Positions 18,431-27,401 of a stretch of DNA of 64,000 nucleotides are shown one piece after another. The position numbers and the translations under genes are program-made. The notes under the pieces are model-generated. The model was not told where the DNA came from. It searched no databases and was given only the letters and a program-made list of their open reading frames with translations. Source of the DNA: Paracoccaceae bacterium (lineage in GTDB: Bacteria; Pseudomonadota; Alphaproteobacteria; Rhodobacterales; Rhodobacteraceae); the NCBI GenBank assembly GCA_007692585.1, contig REBU01000064.1, positions 1 to 64,000 of the forward strand. Direction: 5' to 3'. Positions within the stretch are counted from its first letter, which is position 1. The number at the start of each line of letters is the position of its first letter.

Positions 18431-18446
18431 TTGACCATTCGGTCAA
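18431..18446. promoter_or_regulatory. RutR-like operator TTGACC-ATTC-GGTCAA
   Basis: Perfect inverted repeat immediately upstream of the hydrolase/hydA/ABC operon; matches the core of the E. coli RutR consensus TTGACCANNTGGTCAA. Confidence 0.7.
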
Positions 18447-18533
18447 ACATTACGCTACACGGCTGGAAAAGCCGGTCAACCGGGTTTTGCTACAGCCGCC
18501 CGCAATTTGCACAGTGACGTGGCAGGACGGGGG

Positions 18534-19571
18534 TCAGACTGCCTGCGCAGCAGGCAGTATCCCGGCGTCAATCAGGCGGCGCAACGCACCGAAATGCCCC
18601 TCCGAACGCGCGGGCAGTGTCGGGTCGGAGGTGATCACCACGCTCAGCCCGCGCGCGGGTGCGACACAAATCACCTGACCGCCAAAGCCCCGCGCCAGCG
18701 CATAATCTACGCCATCCGCGCGCCCCAGAAACCAGCCATAGCCGTAGGACAGGCCAGAAAAGGCCGAACGTGTGCGCGGTTCCAGCGCGGCCTGCATCCA
18801 GCCGGGGCTGAGCACCTGCTGCCCGTCCCATTGACCGCCCAGCCGCGTCATTTCAGCGAATCGGATCAGATCGAGCGGCGCAAAGGCCATCTCGTTGCCC
18901 CCCAGATAGAAGCCCTGCGGATCGACCGTCCATCCCGGCACCTCAATACCCAGCGGACGGCCCAGCCAGTCGCGCGTCATTGCAAGCAGGCTCTGCCCCG
19001 TCGCGCGGCTCAGCGCGGCGCCAAGCACATGGAAACTGCCAGTCGAGTAGAGCATGCCCCGCCCTGGCTCTGCCACAAAGGGACGCGAGAGCGCGTTTGC
19101 GACCCAGTTGCGGCTGGACACCCACGCGCCGTAATTCGCGCCGGATGTGCGCTCCAGCCCCGCTTGCATGGTGACCAGATGCTCCAGTGTCAGATCGGAC
19201 ACGCGCGGGTCTGCGCCCGACGGGATCAGATCGGGCGCGATCTCGCCCAGACGAGCCGTGATCCCGGGAACAACGCCACGGTCAATCGCCGCCCCGGTCA
19301 CTGCGGCGACGATCGTCTTGGAGACAGATTTGACATTCACCGCACGGGTTAGCGCCGGGCCGCGAAAGGCTTCGGCAAGGATCACTTCGCCCTGATGCGC
19401 GATGACCAGACTGCGCAACTGCTCGAGCCCCCGCGCCTGATCGGCGACAGCATCCCAACTGCCCTGCGCCGCTCGCGCCCTGATCGGGGTCAGAGGGACC
19501 ATCGCGGCGGCAAGCCCCGTCGCAAGCATCGCTCTGCGCGACAGGGAAGTTTGCTCTGCTCGCGCTGTCAT
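18534..19571 (-). CDS. Beta-lactamase-family serine hydrolase (class C-like), Tat-type signal
   Basis: 'SRRAMLATGLAAAMV' signal; 'NVKSVSKTIVAAVTG' SxxK and 'YGYGWFLG' regions. Confidence 0.82.
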   Translation of the reverse strand: MTARAEQTSLSRRAMLATGLAAAMVPLTPIRARAAQGSWDAVADQARGLEQLRSLVIAHQGEVILAEAFRGPALTRAVNVKSVSKTIVAAVTGAAIDRGVVPGITARLGEIAPDLIPSGADPRVSDLTLEHLVTMQAGLERTSGANYGAWVSSRNWVANALSRPFVAEPGRGMLYSTGSFHVLGAALSRATGQSLLAMTRDWLGRPLGIEVPGWTVDPQGFYLGGNEMAFAPLDLIRFAEMTRLGGQWDGQQVLSPGWMQAALEPRTRSAFSGLSYGYGWFLGRADGVDYALARGFGGQVICVAPARGLSVVITSDPTLPARSEGHFGALRRLIDAGILPAAQAV

Positions 19572-19754
19572 CTATCTGCGGCTCCTGTGCTGATGAGTCT
19601 ACCGTCCTGCAATATCATTCAGTTATCTTGCAGACAGCCCTGAGGCGCTTCACATATGCATGAGGATTGTGTAGATTCGCACCCCGCGCCGGGCGGTATG
19701 GCTATCGTACGACCGGGCTTGCGATGCGGCGGACATCCAGAGCGCAGAGAGAGC

Positions 19755-20351
19755 ATGACAACCCGCATCCAGAAAGCCAATCGCAAGCGTATTCTTGATG
19801 CGGCGCTGGATGTGTTTTCGGCGCATGGGTTTCGCGGCGCGACGCTTGACCAGATTGCCGAAGCCGCCGGGCTCTCGAAGCCCAACCTGCTCTATTATTT
19901 CGACAACAAGGAAGCGATCCATCGCGCGCTTCTGACGCGTCTTCTCGACACATGGCTCGATCCGCTGCGCATGCTCGACCCGAATGGCGATCCCGAGACC
20001 GAGATTCTTGCCTATATGCGCCGCAAACTGCATCTGTCGCGGGATTTTCCGCGCGAGAGCCGGTTATTTGCGAATGAAATTCTGCAAGGTGCGCCCCGGA
20101 TCGAGGATTTCATTCGCGGCGATCTGCGGGGACTCGTTGACGAAAAGGCGCAGGTGCTGAGCAACTGGGCGCAAAGCGGCCGGATCGCGCCAGTTGATCC
20201 CTATCATCTGATCTTCTCGATCTGGGCGCTGACGCAGCATTACGCCGATTTCGCAGCACAGATTGCCATGATCCGCGGCGATGCCACGGATCCGCTGGAC
20301 GGGGCCGATGCCTTCCTCGCGCAGCTTTACAGGCGATTGCTCACCCCCTGA
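19755..20351 (+). CDS. rutR: TetR-family regulator, RutR-like
   Basis: HTH 'RILDAALDVFSAHGFRGATLDQIAEAAGLSKPNLLYYFDNKEAIH' and RutR-like C-terminus 'IFSIWALTQHYADFAAQI'. Confidence 0.8.
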   Translation: MTTRIQKANRKRILDAALDVFSAHGFRGATLDQIAEAAGLSKPNLLYYFDNKEAIHRALLTRLLDTWLDPLRMLDPNGDPETEILAYMRRKLHLSRDFPRESRLFANEILQGAPRIEDFIRGDLRGLVDEKAQVLSNWAQSGRIAPVDPYHLIFSIWALTQHYADFAAQIAMIRGDATDPLDGADAFLAQLYRRLLTP

Positions 20352-20528
20352 GGAACGGCACCAGGCGCTGAGATTTTCCCGACAGATAGTAAAGAAACGC
20401 TTTCAGATTCTCCGAAAAACCCTGCGATTTCAGACACAAACTCGCTGCAGGCATTTACGCTCTCTTCATCTATGGACAGACGCAGCGCTGTCGGACTGCT
20501 ATGCTTGCGGCACGGTTCAAGAGAAAGA

Positions 20529-21020
20529 ATGCTCATGCTCGTTTCCAGCCCTACTGACGCATTACGCCCGTCGACCCTACAAAACGCACCGCAACCTGCG
20601 CTGGTCTCGCAGACCAGCGCGACCAGCGGCAGCACGACCGAAATTGCGCAATCGCAAAGCGTCACTCAGCCGCCCACCGTGCCCGGCGCCGCAACGCCCG
20701 CGCCGCAAGCAATGGCCAGCCCTGTCATCGCGCCTATTGCAACCCGCCAGAGCGCAGAAATCGTCGAGACATTGCTCCGGCTGGAGGCACCACCGCCCGA
20801 TGCGGCCAGTGAGCCCGAGATCGACGTCAATCAGGCCCGAGACCTGACGCTTGTGGCGCAGTCCCGCTGGCGTGACGCGCAACTGATCGAAGCGATCCAG
20901 CCCGCTGTGCCGACTGACACCGACACAACGCCCCCCGATGTCAGCAATCCCGAGCCCAGCCTTGCCGCCAATGCCGCGACCCAGCCCCATGCCGAGCCGC
21001 GGTTGATGATGACTGTCTGA
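20529..21020 (+). CDS. Hypothetical Ala/Pro/Gln-rich protein
   Basis: ORF from MLMLVSSPTDALRPS; low complexity N-terminal half, no family recognised. Confidence 0.5.
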   Translation: MLMLVSSPTDALRPSTLQNAPQPALVSQTSATSGSTTEIAQSQSVTQPPTVPGAATPAPQAMASPVIAPIATRQSAEIVETLLRLEAPPPDAASEPEIDVNQARDLTLVAQSRWRDAQLIEAIQPAVPTDTDTTPPDVSNPEPSLAANAATQPHAEPRLMMTV

Positions 21021-22331
21021 TCACTCCGCCGCGCGGGCCATGGGATTGTTGGGATGCGTCGTCCAATTGGTGTAATCGCCCACTGTCTCACCCGTGCGGG
21101 GGTCTGTGACCCCTTTCGCCAAAGGCTCCATCGTGATGCAATCGGCCACAGGGCAGACATTGACGCAGAGGTTGCAGGCCACGCATTCGGCGTCGATCAC
21201 CTCGAATTTGCGGTCGGGCGACATGGAAATCGCCTGATGTGACGTGTCCTCGCAGGCCGCATAACAGCGCCCGCAGGAAATGCACAAATCCTGATTGATT
21301 TTGGCTTTCGCAACGTAATTCAGGTTCAGATACTGCCAGTCGGTGACATTCGGCACGGCCCGGCCCACAAGTTGGTCGACGGATGTGAAGCCTTTTTCGT
21401 CCATATATTGCGACAGGCCCGCCGTCATCTCCTTGATGATCCCGAACCCGTAGGTCATGGCCGCCGTACAGACCTGAACCGTGCCTGCCCCCAGTGTCAG
21501 GAACTCCGCCGCGTCGCGCCATGTGGTCACGCCGCCAATGCCGCTGATAGGCAGTCCGTGGGTTGCAGGGTCGCGCGCGATTTCGGCCACCATGTTCAGC
21601 GCGATGGGTTTGACCGCAGGGCCACAATAGCCGCCATGCGCGCCCTTGCCGTCGATCATCGGCTCGGGGCTGAATGTGTCGAGGTTCACCGATGTGATCG
21701 AATTGATCGTGTTGATCAGGCTCACCGCATCCGCGCCGCCACGCTTTGCGGCCTCGGCGGGTTTGCGGATATCGGCGATGTTGGGCGTGAGCTTCACGAT
21801 GCAGGGCATGCGCGAATGTTGTTTCACCCAGCGCGTGACCATCTCGATATATTCGGGCACCTGCCCCACAGCAGAACCCATGCCACGCTCTGACATGCCA
21901 TGCGGGCAGCCAAAATTCAGCTCGACCCCGTCGGCCTCCGTCTCCTCCACCCGCGCGAGGATCGCTTTCCAGCTCTCCTCGTCACAGGGCACCATAAGCG
22001 AAACCACCATGGCCCGGTCGGGCCAGTCGCGCTTGACCTGCTTGATCTCGCGCAGATTGACCTCCAGCGGACGGTCGGTAATCAACTCGATATTGTTCAG
22101 CCCCAGAAGCCGCCGATCCGCACCCCAGACCGCCCCATAGCGCGGGCCGTTGACATTGACGACGGGCGGACCTTCGGCCCCGAGCGTCTTCCACACAACC
22201 CCGCCCCAGCCCGCTTTAAAGGCGCGCACGACATTGTATTCCTTGTCCGTTGGCGGCGCCGAGGCCAGCCAGAAGGGGTTGGGGGATTTGATGCCGATGA
22301 AATTTGTCGTCAGATTTGCCATATTGCTCAC
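21021..22331 (-). CDS. preA: NAD-dependent dihydropyrimidine dehydrogenase subunit PreA
   Basis: 'GIKSPNPFWLASAPPTDKEYNV', 'ELNFGCPHGMSERGMGSAVGQ', C-terminal CxxCGRCYxxC and CVACNLCVNVCP ferredoxin motifs. Confidence 0.95.
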   Translation of the reverse strand: MSNMANLTTNFIGIKSPNPFWLASAPPTDKEYNVVRAFKAGWGGVVWKTLGAEGPPVVNVNGPRYGAVWGADRRLLGLNNIELITDRPLEVNLREIKQVKRDWPDRAMVVSLMVPCDEESWKAILARVEETEADGVELNFGCPHGMSERGMGSAVGQVPEYIEMVTRWVKQHSRMPCIVKLTPNIADIRKPAEAAKRGGADAVSLINTINSITSVNLDTFSPEPMIDGKGAHGGYCGPAVKPIALNMVAEIARDPATHGLPISGIGGVTTWRDAAEFLTLGAGTVQVCTAAMTYGFGIIKEMTAGLSQYMDEKGFTSVDQLVGRAVPNVTDWQYLNLNYVAKAKINQDLCISCGRCYAACEDTSHQAISMSPDRKFEVIDAECVACNLCVNVCPVADCITMEPLAKGVTDPRTGETVGDYTNWTTHPNNPMARAAE

Positions 22332-22350
22332 TCCGCAAAAGAAGCGCCGA

Positions 22351-23730
22351 TCACGCCTCCGCCCCCATCAATGCCGCGTGGATGCTCTCCGCTGCATCGC
22401 GCCCCTGCGCGACGGCCGTCACGGTCAGATCCTCGCCCCCGCCCGTGCAATCGCCCCCGGCCCAGACACCCGGCAGCGCCGTCTTGCCCTGCGCATCCAC
22501 TGCGATCTTGCGCCCGTCCTGCGTGACGCCCTCCGGCACATTGACCAGCGCCTGACCAATCGCCTTGAACAGCTGGTCCGCTTGCAGACGGAAAGTCTCG
22601 CCTGTGGGCTCCAGCCCCGTTTCGCCCGCATGCGTATAGGCAAATTCCACCTCGCGCAGCGCGCCATTGGCGTGGACGGCGACGGGCATGGCATGGGTGA
22701 TGATCTTGACCCCTTCGTTGGCCGCATGGCTCAACTCATGGTCAGAGGCCCCCATCGCGTCGCGCCCGCGCCGATAGACCATGGTGACATGTTCAGCGCC
22801 CAGGAGTCGCGACTGCACAGCCGCATCGACCGCTGTCATGCCGCCGCCGATCACCACCACATGCCGCCCGACAGGCAGGGTCGACAGGTCGGGCGTCTGG
22901 CGCAGCTCTGCGATGAATTCGACCGCATCGCGCGCGCCCGGCGCATCCTCGTCCGCAAGCCCGAGCGCATTGACCCCTGCAAGCCCGATGCCCAGGAACA
23001 CGGCATCATATTCGGCCTGCAATCCAGCCAATGTGCCATCGGTGCCCAGTCGCCAGCCCTGTTGCACGGTGATGCCGCCGATCTGCAAAAGCCAGTCGAC
23101 CTCGGTCTGCGCGAAGCCATGCGCGGCCTTGTAGGCGGCGATGCCGTATTCGTTCAGCCCACCGGGTTGTTCGCGCGCATCGAGGATCACCACATCATGG
23201 CCATGCATTGCCAGCCGGTGCGCACAGGTCAGCCCCGCAGGCCCTGCGCCCACCACAGCGACGCGCTTGCCAGTGGTGGCCGCGCGCGTGTAGGGATGAG
23301 CGTTTTTCGCAATCAGCGTGTCGGTCGCATAGCGTTGCAGCCGTCCGATCTCGACTGGCTTGCCCTCTGCCGCCTCGCGCACACAAGCGCCTTCGCAGAG
23401 CGTCTCGGTCGGGCAGACCCGCGCGCACATGCCACCCAGAATATTCTGGTCGAAGATCGTCTTGCCCGCCGCCTGCGGCTGACCTGCCTGGATCTGGCGG
23501 ATGAACAGCGGAATGTCGATTTCCGTCGGGCAGGCCGTCACGCAAGGCGCGTCATGGCAGAAATAGCAGCGATCCGCCGCCACCATGGCTTCATGCGGGT
23601 CATAATCGGGGTAGAGATCGTCGAAATTCTGCGCATAGGCTTCAGGGTGAAGCCGCGCGGGAACGATACCGGGGGTGGTCGGGCTGTTGGACATCTGGGT
23701 GACCTTGGCTTGACGGGCTTTTATGAGCAA
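22351..23730 (-). CDS. preT: NAD-dependent dihydropyrimidine dehydrogenase subunit PreT
   Basis: 'CYFCHDAPCVTACPTEIDIP', 'VAVVGAGPAGLTCAHRLAMHGHDVVI', 'VVVIGGGMTAVDAA'. Confidence 0.94.
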   Translation of the reverse strand: MLIKARQAKVTQMSNSPTTPGIVPARLHPEAYAQNFDDLYPDYDPHEAMVAADRCYFCHDAPCVTACPTEIDIPLFIRQIQAGQPQAAGKTIFDQNILGGMCARVCPTETLCEGACVREAAEGKPVEIGRLQRYATDTLIAKNAHPYTRAATTGKRVAVVGAGPAGLTCAHRLAMHGHDVVILDAREQPGGLNEYGIAAYKAAHGFAQTEVDWLLQIGGITVQQGWRLGTDGTLAGLQAEYDAVFLGIGLAGVNALGLADEDAPGARDAVEFIAELRQTPDLSTLPVGRHVVVIGGGMTAVDAAVQSRLLGAEHVTMVYRRGRDAMGASDHELSHAANEGVKIITHAMPVAVHANGALREVEFAYTHAGETGLEPTGETFRLQADQLFKAIGQALVNVPEGVTQDGRKIAVDAQGKTALPGVWAGGDCTGGGEDLTVTAVAQGRDAAESIHAALMGAEA

Positions 23731-23820
23731 AGGAAACCATGGCTCTGATTTTTTATCAATCAGTAAAATTTACGCGCAGAAGAAAATCCTGACACTGCCC
23801 GTTTTTGCAGCGACAGGCGC

Positions 23821-26550
23821 TCATTCCGCCGCAGCCGGGGTGGTGTCATGGCTGTCTGGCGTGGACATATGCGCGGAGAGATCGAGCGGGAAGCTCACCC
23901 GGAAGGCCGCGCCCCCCTGTCCGGGCACATAAGAAATATCGCCGCCGAGATTGTGCATGATCTCGCGACAGATCGCGAGGCCCAGCCCCGCGCCGCCCGC
24001 CTGCATCGAATCTGTCAGCCTTGAGAATTTCTCGAAGATCAGCGCTTGTTTGTCGCGCGGGATGCCCGCACCGTTATCGATGAAATCCACCTCGACCAAC
24101 TGTGCCTGACGGCGGACCTTGATCTGCATCTGCGGATCATCGGAGATGCAGTATTTACGCGCATTCGACAGGATATTGATGAAGACCTGCGTCATGCGCC
24201 CGGCATCGGTGATGATCTGCACGGACTCGCCATCGCGCGAGCGCAGCATGCGGAATTTGCGGTCGCCCTGCACCGAGTTCGACGCCGTTATGGCCTTGTC
24301 GATCAGATCCGACAACAGCACCGGCCCGAGATTGAGCTGCACCTGCCCATGTTCGAGCACGCTCAGATCCAGCAGATCATCGAGCAGCCGCGTCAGACGG
24401 ATCGACTCGTCATGGATGATCTGGGCGAAATGCGTGCGCTCTTCGGGGGTCATGGCGTCGGTATCCATCATGATCTCGGAAAACGCCCGGATCGAGGTCA
24501 TCGGCGTGCGCAATTCATGGCTGATCTGCGACAGGAAGGCGTCTTTCTGCACCGAGAGCTTCTGCAACATTTCGTTGGCCTCGCGCAGCTTGCGCGCCGT
24601 GCGCGAGAGTTCTTCGGATTTCGCTTCAAGCTGGGCGGAATATTCCATGATCTGCGCCGTCTCCGACGCGACGGCCATCAGATCCTCTACCGAGACCACT
24701 GCCGTGCCGACGCTTTGGGCCAGCATCGCATGGGCCGTCGCGGCTCCCACCGAGCCCGAGAGTTTCAGCTCCAGCGCGTCGAGGAATTCTGGGGTGATGT
24801 CAGGCAGAAAGCCGGTCTTGCCCTGCAATTCGGCCTGCGCACTGAAAAACGCCTGCGCTTCGGACACGCCCAGGATACGCTGCGCCATGGGCAGCAGATC
24901 CTCGGCCTCGGCGACCGGGCGCGTCCAGCTGCGCGCAGGGCCGGAGCGGTCGAAGATATCGACGAACAGCGCGGCCTGCACGCGCTCGATGGGGCTGGGG
25001 AAGGTCACGAAAGAGCCGACACAAAATACCAGCGCATTGAGCGAGAGTGACCAGAACAGTGCATGAAGCAGCGGATCGAGTGTGTTGACGCCAAACAGGC
25101 CGTAAGGGCGCAACCATGAGAGACCGAAGGGGCCCTGCTCCATCAGTTGCGCAGACAGGAACACGTCCGGCCCGAAGCTCGGCAGGAACAGCGTATAGAC
25201 CCAGAGCGCGGCCCCGACGGTCAGTCCCAGCGCCGCACCAGTGCGGCTGGCCCCGCGCCAGAACAGCGCGCCCAGAAGCGCAGGCAGGGTTTGCGCGACC
25301 CCCACGAATGCGATCAGTCCGATCGCCGCCAGCGCTGCAGAGCCGCCCGTGATGGTGTAATAGACATAGCCCAACCCCAGCACCAGCGCGATGGAAAGCC
25401 GCCTGACACTGAGCACCAGCAGGCGCATGTCGCCTGTGTCGCGGTTCCGGCTGGCGCGCGCTTTCAGCCAGAGCGGCACGACAAGATGATTGGATACCAT
25501 CGTCGCCAGGGCCAGCGAGGCGACAATGACCATCGATGTGGCCGCCGAAAAGCCCCCCAGAAAGGATAGCAGTGCAAGCCCGTCCTGCCCCAGATAAAGC
25601 GGCAATGTCAGCACGAACATGTCGGGGTTGGACCCTGCGGGCATGACCTCCAGGCCAACGACGGCGATGGGCAGGACGAAAAGGCTCATCAGGAACAGAT
25701 AGAGCGGGAAGGCCCAGCTTGCCGTTGCCAGATGCTGGTCATTGGTGTTCTCGACGACCAGCACCTGAAACATGCGCGGCAGGCAGATGATCGCAATGGC
25801 AGAGAGCAGGATCAAGCCAGTCCAGCGCCCGGGCTGGATTTGCCATTCCGGCAGTGCCTGCGCATCGATCCGCGTCAGGATATCGCCCGGACCCGCGGCC
25901 ACGATCCAGACCGCAAAGACCCCCACCGCGATCAGGGCCAGCAGCTTGACTACGGCCTCGACGGCGATGGCGATGACGACACCGGGATGCTGTTCATTCG
26001 CATCGAGATTGCGCGTACCAAAGGCGATGGTAAACAGCGCAAGACCGGCCGCGACCCAGAAGGCGATCAGATTGCGATCCGTCGCCAGCTCGACACCGGT
26101 CGGGTCAGTCGCAAAGACCGTGAAGGATTGCGCGATGGATTGCAGTTGCAGCGCAATATAGGGGGTGCCTGCGGCCACGCAGAGCAGTGTAACGATGGCG
26201 CCCAGCAGGTTCGACTTGCCATAGCGCGCCGAAATCATGTCCGCGATCGACGTCACGCGGTTTTCGCGCCCGATGCGCACCAGTTTGCGCAGGATGACCC
26301 ACCAGCCGACGAAAACCAGCGTCGGGCCGAGATAGATGGTCATGAATTCCAGCCCCGAGCGCGCCGCATAGCCCACGGCACCATAGAAGGTCCATGCCGT
26401 GCAATAGACCGACAGCGACAGCGTGTAGACCAGCGGCGAGCGCAGCCATCCGGCCCGGCCCCGCGCAGCGCTGCGTTCTGCCGCCGAGGCCACGAAGAAC
26501 AGCAAGATGACATAGGCCAGACAGGTCAGCACCAGATAGTTGAAGGACAT
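23821..26550 (-). CDS. Sensor histidine kinase with N-terminal sodium/solute symporter-like (SSS) domain (CbrA-like)
   Basis: Roughly 12 hydrophobic helices with SSS-like 'ADMISARYGKSNLLGA' then HisKA 'FLSQISHELRTPMTSIRAFSEIM' and HATPase 'NILSNARKYC...DNGAGIP...GAGLGLAICREIM'. Confidence 0.92.
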   Translation of the reverse strand: MSFNYLVLTCLAYVILLFFVASAAERSAARGRAGWLRSPLVYTLSLSVYCTAWTFYGAVGYAARSGLEFMTIYLGPTLVFVGWWVILRKLVRIGRENRVTSIADMISARYGKSNLLGAIVTLLCVAAGTPYIALQLQSIAQSFTVFATDPTGVELATDRNLIAFWVAAGLALFTIAFGTRNLDANEQHPGVVIAIAVEAVVKLLALIAVGVFAVWIVAAGPGDILTRIDAQALPEWQIQPGRWTGLILLSAIAIICLPRMFQVLVVENTNDQHLATASWAFPLYLFLMSLFVLPIAVVGLEVMPAGSNPDMFVLTLPLYLGQDGLALLSFLGGFSAATSMVIVASLALATMVSNHLVVPLWLKARASRNRDTGDMRLLVLSVRRLSIALVLGLGYVYYTITGGSAALAAIGLIAFVGVAQTLPALLGALFWRGASRTGAALGLTVGAALWVYTLFLPSFGPDVFLSAQLMEQGPFGLSWLRPYGLFGVNTLDPLLHALFWSLSLNALVFCVGSFVTFPSPIERVQAALFVDIFDRSGPARSWTRPVAEAEDLLPMAQRILGVSEAQAFFSAQAELQGKTGFLPDITPEFLDALELKLSGSVGAATAHAMLAQSVGTAVVSVEDLMAVASETAQIMEYSAQLEAKSEELSRTARKLREANEMLQKLSVQKDAFLSQISHELRTPMTSIRAFSEIMMDTDAMTPEERTHFAQIIHDESIRLTRLLDDLLDLSVLEHGQVQLNLGPVLLSDLIDKAITASNSVQGDRKFRMLRSRDGESVQIITDAGRMTQVFINILSNARKYCISDDPQMQIKVRRQAQLVEVDFIDNGAGIPRDKQALIFEKFSRLTDSMQAGGAGLGLAICREIMHNLGGDISYVPGQGGAAFRVSFPLDLSAHMSTPDSHDTTPAAAE

Positions 26551-26554
26551 CTGG

Positions 26555-26872
26555 CTACTCCTCCGGCGCGGGCTTGTCCGCCTCGTCGGCGCGTGTGGGC
26601 ACATCGAGCGCATGACGCAGCCCCCGCGACATCAGCAGGGCCGCCAGCACCAGCCCGGCCCAGACCAGAAACAGGAAGACGGCTTCCTGCGCTGTGGCGG
26701 GGGTTCCGGGGCTGGATGGAGGGACGACGGTCTGCGTCGTCTCGGTCCGGCGCATCAAAGGCAAAAGAAAGAGCAGCAGCCCCAGTGCGGGCAAGAGCCG
26801 CACCGCATCCATCAACCGCCGAAGCCGGTAGCTGTCACGCGCCAGAAACTGCGAATGGCGCGGCGGGGTCAT
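26555..26872 (-). CDS. Small two-TM membrane protein between response regulator and SSS kinase
   Basis: 105-aa ORF with two hydrophobic segments; 4-bp overlap with the RR gene upstream and 4-nt gap to the kinase gene. Confidence 0.7.
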   Translation of the reverse strand: MTPPRHSQFLARDSYRLRRLMDAVRLLPALGLLLFLLPLMRRTETTQTVVPPSSPGTPATAQEAVFLFLVWAGLVLAALLMSRGLRHALDVPTRADEADKPAPEE

Positions 26873-27255
26873 GCTTGCGTCATTTCGCGGACAGCGGCGA
26901 TGACCTCGGCATTGGCGAATGGTTTCGTCATGAATCGTGTGACCCCCAGCCGCTCGGCCTCCACCCGGTCGGCGGCATGGCCCTTGGCGGTCAGCATCAG
27001 CACGGGCAGGTCGCGCGTCTGCGCCGCATCGCGCAGCACGCGCAGCACCTCGAAGCCACTCAGCCCTGGCAGCATCAGATCCAGGATCAGCAGGTCAGGC
27101 GGATCCCTGCGCAGCGCGCCCATGGCATCCGCCCCATCCGCCGACACATCGACATGCCACCCATCCCGCCGCAGGATGAAGCGCAGCGCTTCCGAGATAT
27201 TGGGTTCATCCTCGATCACCAAGACACGTTTCCCCAATGCAGGCCCTCCCCCCAT
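26869..27255 (-). CDS. Response regulator (receiver domain only)
   Basis: 'RVLVIEDEPNISEALRFILRRDGW', 'DLLILDLMLPGLSGFEVLR', 'LMLTAKG', 'TKPF'. Confidence 0.88.
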   Translation of the reverse strand: MGGGPALGKRVLVIEDEPNISEALRFILRRDGWHVDVSADGADAMGALRRDPPDLLILDLMLPGLSGFEVLRVLRDAAQTRDLPVLMLTAKGHAADRVEAERLGVTRFMTKPFANAEVIAAVREMTQA

Positions 27256-27401
27256 GGCCAAGGACCAGCGCGCTGGCCCGGACGTTGGCACATGCCCGAC
27301 ACCGCGCCGCGCGCTTTGTCCGTTTCGCAGCGCGCTCTGGCTCCTCCCACGGCGCTGCTGATGTGATTATGCACCATGCAGGCATCATGTCAAAGCGCGT
27401 T

